Assembly (NCBI RefSeq): GCF_039541875.1
Contig: NZ_BAABHB010000002.1
Span: forward strand, 372,001 to 436,000
DNA length: 64,000 nt
Reading direction: 5' to 3'
DNA from: Nibrella viscosa
Lineage (GTDB): Bacteria; Bacteroidota; Bacteroidia; Cytophagales; Spirosomataceae
The position numbers and the translations under genes are program-made. Positions 51,381 through 61,448 of this stretch are shown here, one piece after another. The notes beneath the pieces were generated by a model. The model did no database searches. It was not told the origin of the DNA and was given only the letters and a program-made list of their open reading frames with translations. Within the stretch, counting starts at the first letter, position 1. Every line of letters begins with the position of its first letter.

Positions 51381-52859
51381 CTACTTCTTCGCCGTCGCCG
51401 ATGCCGCCGGTTTTTTGGCCGGAGCGCCCGATTTTTTAGCGGCCGTTGCTTCGGGGCCGGTCTTTTGGGTCATGGTCACGGGGTCCCAGTACACTACTTT
51501 GTTCGAAAAGTAGCTTTCGTTGCAGGCCAGCACCGGGGCGGCAGCGCGGAAACCGAAAACGGGGTCCTCAATAGTGCCCTGACTGCCGGCGCGTACGTTG
51601 GTGAAGAAATCACCAAAGTGTTTGCCGTGCGCATCGTCGTCTTTCGGTGCTTCAAAGCGCATTTCTTTTACAGGATCGGCTTTGCGGGTTTCGGGCGGGT
51701 ACTGGGCGTCGTACTGTCTCACAAACTCCTGCTGCACCTCCGGCGTAAACGTGAAATAGCTGTCGTAGTTGCCATAGCCGGGAGCCATCGGAAGTTTTTT
51801 CCTGGTCAGGATCAGGTTATCTTCCGAAAACTCGATCTGCCCTTCGTTGCCGATGATGCGCGTTACGTTCTGGATCTTGCCGGCATTGGCAAAGTTCACC
51901 CGCAGCACCATCTGGAAAGCCTCGTGCTGGTCGGTTTTGGGGTAGTCCATGATACTCGTCATCACATCGGGTACATCACGACCATCTTTCCAGTAGGCCA
52001 GGTTACCCGACGAGAAAATGCGGTTGGGGCCTAGTGAATTTGTTACAAAATGCACCCCGGTAATCAGGTGAACGAAGAGGTCACCGGCTACGCCCGTGCC
52101 GTAATCGCGGTAATTCCGCCAGCGGAAGAAGCGCTTGGCATCAAACGGCCGCTTGGGCGCATCGCCGATAAAGCGGTCCCAGTCTACTGTCTGCGGAGAC
52201 GCATCGGGCGGAATGGAGTAGTTCCAGGCCCCGATGGCGTTAAAGCGGTCGTTGTTCGACTCGATGTAGTTGATGGCCCCGATATCGCCGGCCTGCACCA
52301 TCCGCTTGGCTTCCTGGAAAGCCGCGCTGCTGATGCGCTGGCTGCCCACCTGCATGGTCTTGCCCGATTTCTTCCAGGCATCGATCACGGCTTTGCCTTC
52401 ATTAATGTGGTGGACCATCGGCTTTTCGCAGTACACGTGCTTACCCGCTTTCAGCGCGGCAATGGTGATATGGTCGTGCCAGTGGTCGGGCGTTACAATA
52501 AGTACCGCGTCGATGTCCGGCTTGGCCAGAATTTCCCGGAAATCGCGGGTAGTGAACAGGTCCGGGTTGTTGAATGCGGTTTTGGCCGTTTGGAGCCGGC
52601 CCTGGTACAAATCGGCCACGGCCACCAGTTCTACGTCCGGATTACGCAGGGCTGCGCGGGTATCGTAGTTGCCCTGAATACCCATGCCGATGGTGGCAAA
52701 GCGGATTTTGTCGTTAGGGCTGACCGATTTCAGATTAGGGATGTAGGCCGGTGCCTGGGGGCGAATCACCTGCACAATAGGCTTGGCGATGGACTGGGTC
52801 GCGGCCAATGCCGAAGCCGCCGTCAGGCGTTGTATAAATTTCCGTCTGGATGAGGGCAT
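51381..52859 (-). CDS. Exported Gfo/Idh/MocA-family protein with twin-Arg leader
   Basis: The 492-residue product begins MPSSRRKFIQRLTAASALAA, a Tat-type leader (SRRKFIQ). The Rossmann part contains KIRFATIGMGIQGNYDTRAA and CEKPMVHHINEGKAVI, the family's EKP motif. Tat-exported members in Bacteroidota act in the periplasm on sugars with a tightly bound nucleotide. The last 20 residues (TAAKKSGAPAKKPAASATAK at their core) are an Ala/Lys/Pro tail of unknown use. The gene is separated from the hairpin cluster by six bases. Confidence 0.9.
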   Translation of the reverse strand: MPSSRRKFIQRLTAASALAATQSIAKPIVQVIRPQAPAYIPNLKSVSPNDKIRFATIGMGIQGNYDTRAALRNPDVELVAVADLYQGRLQTAKTAFNNPDLFTTRDFREILAKPDIDAVLIVTPDHWHDHITIAALKAGKHVYCEKPMVHHINEGKAVIDAWKKSGKTMQVGSQRISSAAFQEAKRMVQAGDIGAINYIESNNDRFNAIGAWNYSIPPDASPQTVDWDRFIGDAPKRPFDAKRFFRWRNYRDYGTGVAGDLFVHLITGVHFVTNSLGPNRIFSSGNLAYWKDGRDVPDVMTSIMDYPKTDQHEAFQMVLRVNFANAGKIQNVTRIIGNEGQIEFSEDNLILTRKKLPMAPGYGNYDSYFTFTPEVQQEFVRQYDAQYPPETRKADPVKEMRFEAPKDDDAHGKHFGDFFTNVRAGSQGTIEDPVFGFRAAAPVLACNESYFSNKVVYWDPVTMTQKTGPEATAAKKSGAPAKKPAASATAKK

Positions 52860-53065
52860 AGGGTTGTGTTTGTCGGTTAGAAACTATAAATATAAAGTAT
52901 TTTTGTGGGAGCATATACTACTTCTCCTAACCCTTTATGAAACCCATCCCAAACTGACCCCTTTACCTTTGCCAACATAAAGCAATAATAAAAAAGGACT
53001 CTACCTATATACGCAGAATGTCAGAACTCTGACAAACCCTGTTCAGCTATGTTACCTGTGCGGTA

Positions 53066-53311
53066 GTGAGTACGGACTTTGCAGGCAAGGCAGTGAATCT
53101 GAATATCCCAACAACAGTAGCATCTCCCCGAATCAGCCGGCTGGCAATTGTCGGCTTTTTCTTTGTATCCGGTTTTGGCTTTTCCACGTGGTCGTCGCGG
53201 ATACCCTCCCAACAGCAGTTACTCGGACTGAATGAGGCCCAACTGGGCTCCGTTGCCTTGATGAGCATGTTCGGGCTGGTAATCCTGTGGCTGGTAGGGC
53301 GGGTAAAATAA
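53066..53311 (+). pseudogene. MFS transporter with a large internal deletion
   Basis: The 81-codon frame starts at GTG 53066 and reads ISRLAIVGFFFVSGFGFSTW, then SSRIPSQQQLLGLNEAQLGS, the usual start of YbjJ-like MFS transporters. It then jumps to VALMSMFGLVILWLVGRVK, typical of the last helix of such proteins. About 300 residues between are missing, with the frame kept. The product has one or two helices and cannot transport. A TACCTTTG box at 52964-52971 may be its old promoter. Confidence 0.65.
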
Positions 53312-53383
53312 ATGGATGCCCTGTTACAAGGCATCCACCCGATTTCTTTTCCAGCTCAGGCCGATAGCCCGGCCTGATTAACA

Positions 53384-53674
53384 TTACGAATTTACAGGCT
53401 CCTCCGCCGTTTTTTCAATAGCGCCCAGGCTTTTCTCAGCCCGCATTTTTTCGATGCAGTCGTGGTCTTCGACCCGTACACTGAGTTGTCTGGCTAAGGT
53501 GTTAGCGTCTTGGTACGCTTTCAGATAGCTGTTAAACGGAGGGCTCCAGTTGCCGGTTGTGGTACCCCGGCCACTCCGGGTTTGTTTGCCTTTGCCTTCA
53601 TTGCACTCCGGGCAGTCGCCGTGATGAATTTTTACGTGCCGGGCCTTATTATGGTGAAAGTGATAAAATGCCAT
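53384..53674 (-). CDS. Small hypothetical protein, His-rich with CxxC
   Basis: The frame opens at 53710, but the ATG at 53674 gives a natural start, MAFYHFHHNKARHVKIHHGD, and 96 residues. A CPEC motif follows (GDCPECNEGKGKQTRSGRGT). His and Cys residues suggest metal binding. The C-terminal half is a charged helix (KAYQDANTLARQLSVRVEDH). No family is recognised. Confidence 0.55.
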   Translation of the reverse strand: MAFYHFHHNKARHVKIHHGDCPECNEGKGKQTRSGRGTTTGNWSPPFNSYLKAYQDANTLARQLSVRVEDHDCIEKMRAEKSLGAIEKTAEEPVNS

Positions 53675-53855
53675 GTAGCGGATTTCTTTAACGGTATAAC
53701 AAAGGTACAACAGAATCAGTTGCAGTACCTGCTTGACAATCTGCCAAAAAGGACTTATAGAAATAAAACGATTATTCGGCTTTGCACGTTATAATACAAA
53801 TCTAGCCTAAATTTTGTCGGGTGCATCGCCCATACCCGATGCGACACTGCATTTT

Positions 53856-55475
53856 ATGTTTATAAAAAAGCCAATCGCCCGCGTATTTTTCGTCTATACG
53901 TTGGGGCTGCTCATTCCCTTTGCCGGCATGGGCCAAACCTATCAGTGGTTTCACGCGGAACCTAAAGGGGATACTGCCCTCGGTATCAGCACCGAACGGA
54001 CGTATCAGGAGCTCCTGAAAGACAGGAAAGCGACGCCGGTCATTGTCGCCGTAATCGATGGGGGTGTTGATACCACCCACGAAGACCTGAAGCGCATTCT
54101 CTGGAAAAATCCAAAAGAAATTCCGGGTAACGGCATCGATGATGATGGTAACGGCTATGTCGATGATGTGTTTGGCTGGAATTTCCTCGGTGGCAAAGAC
54201 GGCCGGAACGTTCGCTACGAACAGGCCGAAGAGACCCGCTTATATGCTAAACTGAAGCCGTTGTACGAAGGCAAAGAACGCTCGGCGGTACCGGCTGATA
54301 AGCAGAAGGAATACGATCAGTTTGTAAAGGCCCGCACCGACTACCGGAAGAAACTGGCCGAATATGCCGCCTATAAACAACCCTACAACCAGTTGTTTAG
54401 CCGGGTAAAAGCCTCGACGGAAGAGTTGAAGAAAGCCTTACAGGTAACCAAACTGGATACGACAACGCTCCAGACGCTTAAGTCGGCCGATGCCCGTGCT
54501 CAGCAAAATGCTATGTTCCTGTACAGCTTTCTGACGAGTGCCAATTTTGGTGATGCCGATACGGCCATAGATGAACTTTCCAAAGCCGTCGAGCAGATCA
54601 ACGCCCGGGTCGATTATGCGTATAATCCGGAGTATAATCCCCGCGACATTGTCGGTGATAACCCGGAGAACTGGAAAGAGACAAAATACGGCAACTCCGA
54701 TGTGACGGGGCCAGATGCCGACCACGGTACGCACGTTGCCGGCATTATTGCCGCCGACCGCGAAAACAACCTGGGGGTAAACGGGGTAGCCAACAACGTT
54801 CGTATTATGGCAATCCGGGCCGTACCGGACGGCGACGAGCGGGATAAAGACGTAGCCAACGCCATCCGTTATGCGGTCGATAATGGTGCTTCGATTATCA
54901 ACATGAGCTTCGGTAAAAGTCATTCGCCCCAGCGCGAAGCCGTAGATCAGGCTATCAGGTATGCCGAAACCAAAGGTGTCTTGCTGGTACACGCGGCCGG
55001 TAATGACCATCTCGATCTGGACGCTAAGGATCAGTATCCGTCGGTAGCGTATATCAATGGACAGGAAATTCCGAACATGATTACGGTGGGAGCGACGGGT
55101 CGCGCGAAGGGCCGCACGATGGTGGCGGAGTTTTCAAACTACGGTCGCCACAAGGTCGATGTATTTGCACCAGGGGTTGACATTTTCTCGACGGTGCCGG
55201 GCAGCGAGTACCAGAATCATAGCGGTACCAGTATGGCCGCGCCGGTGGTGACGGGCATTGCCGCCGTGCTGAAGTCGTACTTCCCGCAACTAAGCGCCGA
55301 AGCCATTAAGAAGATCATTGTCGACTCGGCCGTTCGATATCCGCTCCAGGTGACTAAGCCCGGCTCCAAAGAGCCTGTCAGCTTTGCCGAACTGTCGAAA
55401 ACCGGTGCGGTCGTGAACCTCTACGAAGCCGTTAAACTGGCCCAGGCGCAAACGGCGAAAGCCACGAAACCATAA
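53856..55475 (+). CDS. Subtilisin-like (S8) serine peptidase
   Basis: The ATG at 53856 gives a signal peptide (MFIKKPIARVFFVYTLGLLI...GMGQ); the longer frame from TTG at 53814 lacks a sensible start. The 539-residue product has the full triad: Asp68 (AVIDGGVD), His290 (DADHGTHVAG) and Ser459 (SGTSMAAP). An insertion of about 200 residues lies between Asp and His, containing DDDGNGYVDDVFGWNF and a helical coiled region. It is exported and probably degrades proteins in the periplasm or outside. A two-way terminator follows. Confidence 0.93.
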   Translation: MFIKKPIARVFFVYTLGLLIPFAGMGQTYQWFHAEPKGDTALGISTERTYQELLKDRKATPVIVAVIDGGVDTTHEDLKRILWKNPKEIPGNGIDDDGNGYVDDVFGWNFLGGKDGRNVRYEQAEETRLYAKLKPLYEGKERSAVPADKQKEYDQFVKARTDYRKKLAEYAAYKQPYNQLFSRVKASTEELKKALQVTKLDTTTLQTLKSADARAQQNAMFLYSFLTSANFGDADTAIDELSKAVEQINARVDYAYNPEYNPRDIVGDNPENWKETKYGNSDVTGPDADHGTHVAGIIAADRENNLGVNGVANNVRIMAIRAVPDGDERDKDVANAIRYAVDNGASIINMSFGKSHSPQREAVDQAIRYAETKGVLLVHAAGNDHLDLDAKDQYPSVAYINGQEIPNMITVGATGRAKGRTMVAEFSNYGRHKVDVFAPGVDIFSTVPGSEYQNHSGTSMAAPVVTGIAAVLKSYFPQLSAEAIKKIIVDSAVRYPLQVTKPGSKEPVSFAELSKTGAVVNLYEAVKLAQAQTAKATKP

Positions 55476-55515
55476 TTTTTGCTATCCCGGCTGACAAAAA
55501 CAAAGACTACGGAAC

Positions 55516-55550
55516 AAAAAAGCCACGGAGTGTATCTCTGTGGCTTTTTT
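55516..55550. terminator. Bidirectional terminator after the S8 peptidase
   Basis: The stem AGCCACGGAG/CTCTGTGGCT is flanked by AAAAA and TTTTTT. Confidence 0.8.
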
Positions 55551-55646
55551 GTCGGGTAGGCGACAATTCACGCAAGTTGCATGGCCCGGCGGCTGGGCCG
55601 ATAAATCCAGTTTATCGGATTTATCGGTATATTGTCAAGATAACTG

Positions 55647-56321
55647 ATGCAGCCCACCATGAAACGTATTGTTGAAAATAAGCACCCACTGGCCATCCGG
55701 TGGTTCCACTGGGTCAACTTTCCCTTGCTGGCCGTGATGATCTGGAGCGGCCTGCTGATCTACTGGGCCTATCACCCTTACAAAATACAGGTCGCTGATG
55801 CCGTGCTTGTCAAATTCTTCCCCGATGGGTTTTTTCAGGCGCTCAACCTCCGCCGGCGGCTGGCCGAGGGCATGGCCTGGCATTTTGTATTCATGTGGCT
55901 GTTTACCATCAATGGCGTCCTGTACGTAGCCTACACGCTGTTTTCGGGGGAATGGCGGCATCTGGTGCCTAACCGGCACTCGTTTCGCGACGCGTGGCTG
56001 GTGGTGCTGCACGACCTGGGTATTCGCCGGCAGGCACCCGAAGCCCTCAAATACAATGCCGCGCAGAAGATTGCTTATTCGGCCGTTATCCTGATGGGGC
56101 TGGGCTCCCTGCTGACGGGGCTGGCCATTTACAAGCCGACGCAGCAGGCCTGGCTGACCACCCTGCTCGGCGGCTACGAAAGCGCCCGGCTCATCCACTT
56201 TGCGCTGACAATCGGCTATGTGTTGTTTTTCGTCGTTCATATCATGCAGGTGATACGGGCGGGCTGGAATAACTTCCGGAGCATGGTGGCCGGTTTTGAC
56301 GTCATTCCGTATGGAAAATAA
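55647..56321 (+). CDS. Cytochrome b-type membrane subunit
   Basis: The 224-residue product has four hydrophobic helices with paired His: HPLAIRWFHWVNFPLLAVMI, then LAEGMAWHFVFMWLFTINGV, then a later SARLIHFALTIGYVLFFVVH. This is the diheme cytochrome b layout of thiosulfate-reductase or Ni/Fe-hydrogenase types. It overlaps the next gene, a molybdopterin oxidoreductase, by 11 bases, so it likely passes electrons between that enzyme and the quinone pool. Confidence 0.85.
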   Translation: MQPTMKRIVENKHPLAIRWFHWVNFPLLAVMIWSGLLIYWAYHPYKIQVADAVLVKFFPDGFFQALNLRRRLAEGMAWHFVFMWLFTINGVLYVAYTLFSGEWRHLVPNRHSFRDAWLVVLHDLGIRRQAPEALKYNAAQKIAYSAVILMGLGSLLTGLAIYKPTQQAWLTTLLGGYESARLIHFALTIGYVLFFVVHIMQVIRAGWNNFRSMVAGFDVIPYGK

Positions 56322-57132
56322 CACAAACCCACCCGTGGGCAAGTCGCAGCGCGAGGAGCTAACCACCGACCAGCAGATTCGCCGGCGTACCATTAAAGCG
56401 TTTGCGCTGTTTAGCGTAGCCAGTCTGGTGCCGTATGGTATCTGGAAATGGATTGGCTCCCGGCCTAAAGTCAACGGCTTGCCGGATGTATTCCGGGAGG
56501 TGCTAAGGGCAAACGAGGAGGTAAACGATGTGTTCTTCAGCCACGCAAATCTGGCCCCAACGTTTCCGGTGGAGCAGGCGGCCCGGCAGGTGCGCGTCAA
56601 CGGCCGCGTGGGGCTACAACCGGGTGCCAGTCCCGACGATTGGCAGTTGCGGGTTGAACAGCCGTCGGCAAACGGCCCCGGCAGGCAATTGACCCTCGCG
56701 CTCGACGATATAAAAGCGCTGCCCAAGCACGACCTGGTGTTCAACTTCAAATGTGTCGAAGGCTGGAGTCAGATTCAGCACTGGTCCGGTGCCCGCTTTT
56801 CTGATTTTGTGGCGAAGTACCAATTGGGTACCCGTAACGACCAGCCCAATCCGGTAACCAAAGACTGGTTCCGGTACGTTGGCCTGGAAACGCCGGATGG
56901 CAAGTATTATGTTGGTCTGGACATCGAAAGCGCCCTGCATCCGCAGACGCTGCTGGCTTACGAAATGAACGGCCAGCCGCTAACCGATTTGCACGGCGCA
57001 CCCCTGCGGCTGATGATACCCGTTAAGTACGGTGTCAAGAGCCTCAAATGCATCGGTCGCATTTTCTTCGCCGACGAGCGGCCCCGCGACTTCTGGCACC
57101 GGCAGGGGTACGATTACGATCTGGCCCTCTGA
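56311..57132 (+). CDS. Sulfite-oxidase-fold molybdopterin oxidoreductase
   Basis: The ATG at 56311 (MENNTNPPVGKSQREELTTD) overlaps the cytochrome b stop by 11 bases and is preferred to the one at 56296; the product has 273 residues. A membrane helix lies near the start (AFALFSVASLVPYGIWKWIG). The molybdenum-ligand Cys is in LVFNFKCVEGWSQIQHW, and MIPVKYGVKSLKCIGRIFFA closes the fold. It resembles YedY/MsrP-type reductases with a cytochrome b partner. A substrate such as a sulfoxide is plausible, not shown. Confidence 0.85.
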   Translation: MENNTNPPVGKSQREELTTDQQIRRRTIKAFALFSVASLVPYGIWKWIGSRPKVNGLPDVFREVLRANEEVNDVFFSHANLAPTFPVEQAARQVRVNGRVGLQPGASPDDWQLRVEQPSANGPGRQLTLALDDIKALPKHDLVFNFKCVEGWSQIQHWSGARFSDFVAKYQLGTRNDQPNPVTKDWFRYVGLETPDGKYYVGLDIESALHPQTLLAYEMNGQPLTDLHGAPLRLMIPVKYGVKSLKCIGRIFFADERPRDFWHRQGYDYDLAL

Positions 57133-57232
57133 TTATATTCTGATTAAAACAGCCAGAATACAAAATATCCTGCCATTTTCGCCCTCAAAAAAGATAAGCT
57201 CAACGCTGCCCATTGAGGAGCGTTATTCGTTG

Positions 57233-58522
57233 ATGCGTACGTTTTTCCGCCTTATGCCTGTCCTGTGGCTGGTGGGTTACCTGCCCGCAACCCTTGCCCA
57301 AACCGAGGTGTTGGCCGATATTGCTGCCGGTCGGAACGGGGAGTCTCCCGGGACGCCACAACTCGTTGGTTCGCAGCGGGATATACTCGATATAGTGCGA
57401 ACCTTAGCGGTGCGTTATGGCGCTGGAAGGCGCATTATGAAAGAGCGTGACACCACCAAGCTCCAGAACGGTCGTCCGCTGGTCTGGATTATTCCGCAGG
57501 TCGGCTACTCCAGGCAAACCGGCCTGCTGGGACAGGTTTTGGGCAATGTGGCGTTTCGGCGCCCGTTCGCCAATGTGTCTACGCAGATCTCAACTCTTTC
57601 TTATACGGCCAATAATCAGCAAATACTGACCAGTATGCTGAATTACTGGACGGCGCACAACACCTGGAATCTAACTACCGATATGCGACTGATGCACTAT
57701 CCGCAGGCTACTTACGGCCTGGGCATGTACACCACCACCGACCGGATTATTAACATGGATTACCAGTACCTGCGCAGCTATGTTACCCTGCTTCGCCGGC
57801 TGGCCTCTAACCTGTACGGAGGCCTGGGTATGCAACTGGATCTGCACTGGGGTATCGACAGTTATGATGACCGGCGCGAACGATTGGCCATTTCCCGATA
57901 TCCGTTCGGCGTATCGGGGCGCTCGGTTGCCGCCGGACCAACTCTCAACCTGCTGTACGACAACCGCCCGAACTCCATTAACACCCTGCAGGGTTTTTAT
58001 GCCAATCTGGTGTTTCGGCAAAACCTGACGCGGCTGGGCAGCGACCGGCCATCGCAGTTGTTGCAGCTGGACGTTCGCAAGTATGTCTCCCTGTCGGCCT
58101 CCCGGCCCGAAACGGTACTGGCTTTCTGGTCGTATAATGCCCTGACGCTATCCGGCAACCCGCCGTTCCTGGATCTTCCGGCCACGGGCTGGGACATCAG
58201 CAGCAATACCGGACGCGGTTATATTCAGGGGCGGTTCCGGGGGAAAGACCTGCTCTATGCCGAGGCCGAACTGCGCTTTGGGATTACGGCGGATCGTTTG
58301 TTGGGCGGGGTCGTTTTCGTGAATGCCCAGACAGTGAGCCAACCCTATTTTACCCGCCAGTTTACCGACAGTCCGCACCGCTTCGAACGGGTAGCGCCGG
58401 CCGCCGGCCTGGGCTTACGGCTCCGTATGAACAAACTATCGCGGACCAATCTGGCCATCGACTATGCCTTCGGCATTGAAGGCTCGCAGGGGGTATACTT
58501 CAACCTGGGCGAAGTGTTTTAA
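57233..58522 (+). CDS. BamA/TamA-like outer-membrane beta-barrel protein
   Basis: The open frame extends to 57032, but the ATG at 57233 gives a proper signal peptide (MRTFFRLMPVLWLVGYLPAT, then LAQ). The 429-residue product is a predicted barrel with aromatic-ended strands. It contains SSNTGRGYIQGRFRGKDLLY, like the conserved loop region of Omp85 proteins. POTRA domains are absent. It may be a small Omp85-type barrel or a lipid-linked surface-antigen protein. It follows the oxidoreductase by 100 bases. Confidence 0.75.
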   Translation: MRTFFRLMPVLWLVGYLPATLAQTEVLADIAAGRNGESPGTPQLVGSQRDILDIVRTLAVRYGAGRRIMKERDTTKLQNGRPLVWIIPQVGYSRQTGLLGQVLGNVAFRRPFANVSTQISTLSYTANNQQILTSMLNYWTAHNTWNLTTDMRLMHYPQATYGLGMYTTTDRIINMDYQYLRSYVTLLRRLASNLYGGLGMQLDLHWGIDSYDDRRERLAISRYPFGVSGRSVAAGPTLNLLYDNRPNSINTLQGFYANLVFRQNLTRLGSDRPSQLLQLDVRKYVSLSASRPETVLAFWSYNALTLSGNPPFLDLPATGWDISSNTGRGYIQGRFRGKDLLYAEAELRFGITADRLLGGVVFVNAQTVSQPYFTRQFTDSPHRFERVAPAAGLGLRLRMNKLSRTNLAIDYAFGIEGSQGVYFNLGEVF

Positions 58523-58575
58523 GGAGTAGAATCCCACCCTTATAGGCCATGCTGTTTATCCAGGTAAGAAGGATT

Positions 58576-58612
58576 GGTTTGTCGGCGACGGTATCGCCGA
58601 CAAACCTTTTTT
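58576..58612 (+). terminator. Rho-independent terminator of the barrel-protein gene
   Basis: A perfect 13-bp stem GGTTTGTCGGCGA/TCGCCGACAAACC with a 5-base loop is followed by TTTTTT. The T-run touches the stop codon of the convergent peptidase gene. Confidence 0.85.
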
Positions 58613-61412
58613 ACTTCACGGCCGCATTGGCGTAAAGCTGGTTGAAAAGCAGCTTAAAGGTATTGTGAGCCTGGGCGCGGAAGGTGATCTCCGGACCAAA
58701 GGCATACAGTTTGCCGGTACCGACCGGTGCCACAAAAGCCGCAACACCATCCTGCAGATACGACTGTCCCCAGGCCCAGCCGCTGCGCAGCGGCTTGTTG
58801 GTCGGGAACCAGGCCAGGGGCTTCACCACGCCACGGGCTACGGCCTCAGGTGCCAGCCTGAAGACCGGGCTGGCTTCAAAATACACATCACCTTCGGCCG
58901 GCATACCCCAGGCCGCCTGCTGCGTCGAATCGAGGCTGACGCGCAGGATGCTGCCGGGAATATAGTATTTCTCGGCCGGTAGCGGGCGCTCCTGACCGCT
59001 GTTGGTCATCTCCATCAGGGCGTTCCGTACAGGCAGGCCCAGGTGATAGGCCAGGTTGGTGCTGGAGCCGATGGTTACCACCGAGCCGCCTGCTTCCATA
59101 AATTTCTTCAACTGCGGAATGGACTTATCGGCGCTGATCTTACCCAGCCAGGGGCGGTACTCGGCGGGCAGTTCTTCGGCTTTGGGTTCGCGGCTGGCAT
59201 ACCCATACTCGTTACTTTGGCCGGTTGCGCCCACGGCCGGAATGGCGCGGGTCACAAACACGATCACGTCGTACTTTTTGCGCAGATCACCGGCGTCAAC
59301 ATCGTTTGAATAAATTACCTGCATCGGGAAGTGGTACTGCTCCATGAGCCAGCGCACCCAGCCTGACGGCATCGAGCCGCCGTAGGTATCCCACAGGGCA
59401 ATGCGCAACGGAGCCACTTTCACGGTAGCACCCGCCGGCCGTTTGGCAATGCCGGTGACGGTCAACCCCAGCTCATTCGCCGATTTTTCCAGCAGCGTTT
59501 TGGCTTTAGCCGAAGCCGGTACAAAGAAAGCGCCGGTGCCGGCCGCTGGGTTACCCGGAATGCCTTCGGGCACCCGGTAAACATCAACTCCTGCTTTGAG
59601 CAGATCATTGACCGCAGCAAACGAGTTGTTGGCGCGGGCGCTTAGCACATAGCCCGCCCCAGCCGTTTCTACGCGACCTTTGGGGGCCTGTAGTTCGCCG
59701 TAGGGAATACGCTGGAAAGGGCCGGTAAAATCATCCTGTACCCGGTCGAATTGCACGCCCATCTGGTAGGCAAGGGTCCAGCCGGCGGCATCGTAGGGCC
59801 GGATCGGGGGACCGCCCGGATATTGAAAATCGTTGGGATGGTCCTGCGGCTCGAACATGTCCAGCAGGTGCGGCCGGAAGGCCTGATTGGTCTTCACGAT
59901 ATAAGAACCGGCAGGGTAGCTCTTGCCGGCCACCGTAAAGTCGGCCGTTGCCTTATGAACCAGAATACCTGTCCGGATCAGGGCGTTGATAAACTTCACC
60001 GCCGTGGGGAAATCGGCCTGATCGGCCGGGATGATGAAGCCCCGTGGGTCGCGCAGCGCCGGTGCTTTAAAGACCGAATCGTAGTATTTGGCAGGAATAC
60101 CGCCCCGGTTCGACCAGCCGAACGGATCGTTTGATGCCGTGGCTGCCGTGTTACTGCCGGGGCTGGTCGCTTTTCGCTGGTCGGCCTGATATGCCTGCGT
60201 AATAACTTCCACTTTTTTGGGTGAGAGGGTCCAGTAATCGCGGCTGCCGCGCTCGATGGAGTTTTTGCCCATCCGGTAAATATTGAACAGGAGTTCGTCG
60301 CGGTGCCGGGCGGCATAATCCAGCACGGCATAGTTCAGCGAGAGCGAATAGTCGATTGATTGCTTAAAATGCCATTTCTGCGGGGTAACCGGGTTGGGGG
60401 TAGCTCCGTTCGGAATAAGTCGGTTCGGTACCAGTGGCACCTCTTCGGGCGTGGGGTTGCCGATGATCTCGGTCAGCAGCCCGATCATGTTGTGGAAGTG
60501 GGTGGTGGTGCGCAGACCGCCATTGTACCAGGTCGAGAAACTAGCGCCGTTGAGCCGGGTGAAGCCGGGTTTGTTTTCGGCATTCAGCCGGTTATACATG
60601 GCCGCTCCCAGGGCGTCGATCCCCGTAATCATCAGCGGGTCGAACACGTAATTGAACGGATCGCGGTAGGGGGGGCCGGCCAGTACCGAACCCGCCGGAC
60701 CGCGCTGGTGGTGGTTGTACATGATCTGCGGAATCCACTCGACAAACAACTGACGGCCCATGTTCTGCGTCTCCTTCATGTTCATCATAAAGAAGTCGCG
60801 GTTGTTATCGTGGCCGATGTATTTCTGGTACAGCCGGGGCAGGTTATCCTGCGAGCGCTTTTCGGGCTTCGGTTCGCGCATGTACCAGTTGGCGACCAGC
60901 TCATGGCCGTCCGGGTTGGCGTGGGTCAGCAGAATCACTACATTGTCCAGAATACGCATCGTTTCAGGGTCCTTGCGGCTAACCAGTTGCCAGGCCGTTT
61001 CGATGAGCTGCATGGTACCCACGGTTTCTGTCGAATGCAGGCCACCGTCGATCCAGACCACGGCTTTTCCCTCGTTGGCCAGGGCGCGGGCCTGCTCGTC
61101 GGTGAGGTCTTCGGCGCGGGCCATCGTGCGGGAAATTTCCTGGTAGCGGTCCAGTTTTTTGAGATTCTCCGGGGAGGATACAATCAGCATATACTGGTGC
61201 CGGCCTTCTTCGGTCATACCAATGTCAACCAGTTTGGTCCGGTCCGAAGCGGCCAGTTTTTTGAAGTACGCTTCGGTTTGCGTATACGTAGTCAGGTGAT
61301 AATCATCACCGATGTTGAAGCCGAAATGCTCTTTCGGCGACGGCAGCGTTTGGGCGTACCCGGCCGTTATGACCAGCAGCAGCACAAGGGAATGTAAAAA
61401 CGTCCGTTTCAT
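58611..61412 (-). CDS. Secreted zinc carboxypeptidase (M14 family)
   Basis: The 933-residue product has a signal peptide (MKRTFLHSLVLLLVITAGYA) and an M14 catalytic domain. Zinc ligands are His126 and Glu129 (GGLHSTETVG), with a later His in NHHQRGP. HANPDGHELVANWYMREPKP follows the substrate site. The C-terminal half (from about residue 450) is an additional region without clear catalytic motifs, possibly a glutaminase-type or carbohydrate-binding fold (YGGSMPSGWVRWLMEQYHFP). It probably acts on peptides or peptidoglycan in the periplasm or at the surface. Confidence 0.88.
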   Translation of the reverse strand: MKRTFLHSLVLLLVITAGYAQTLPSPKEHFGFNIGDDYHLTTYTQTEAYFKKLAASDRTKLVDIGMTEEGRHQYMLIVSSPENLKKLDRYQEISRTMARAEDLTDEQARALANEGKAVVWIDGGLHSTETVGTMQLIETAWQLVSRKDPETMRILDNVVILLTHANPDGHELVANWYMREPKPEKRSQDNLPRLYQKYIGHDNNRDFFMMNMKETQNMGRQLFVEWIPQIMYNHHQRGPAGSVLAGPPYRDPFNYVFDPLMITGIDALGAAMYNRLNAENKPGFTRLNGASFSTWYNGGLRTTTHFHNMIGLLTEIIGNPTPEEVPLVPNRLIPNGATPNPVTPQKWHFKQSIDYSLSLNYAVLDYAARHRDELLFNIYRMGKNSIERGSRDYWTLSPKKVEVITQAYQADQRKATSPGSNTAATASNDPFGWSNRGGIPAKYYDSVFKAPALRDPRGFIIPADQADFPTAVKFINALIRTGILVHKATADFTVAGKSYPAGSYIVKTNQAFRPHLLDMFEPQDHPNDFQYPGGPPIRPYDAAGWTLAYQMGVQFDRVQDDFTGPFQRIPYGELQAPKGRVETAGAGYVLSARANNSFAAVNDLLKAGVDVYRVPEGIPGNPAAGTGAFFVPASAKAKTLLEKSANELGLTVTGIAKRPAGATVKVAPLRIALWDTYGGSMPSGWVRWLMEQYHFPMQVIYSNDVDAGDLRKKYDVIVFVTRAIPAVGATGQSNEYGYASREPKAEELPAEYRPWLGKISADKSIPQLKKFMEAGGSVVTIGSSTNLAYHLGLPVRNALMEMTNSGQERPLPAEKYYIPGSILRVSLDSTQQAAWGMPAEGDVYFEASPVFRLAPEAVARGVVKPLAWFPTNKPLRSGWAWGQSYLQDGVAAFVAPVGTGKLYAFGPEITFRAQAHNTFKLLFNQLYANAAVK

Positions 61413-61448
61413 ACGTTACGGTTTAAGTTAAGCATCAGGTTGATTAAG

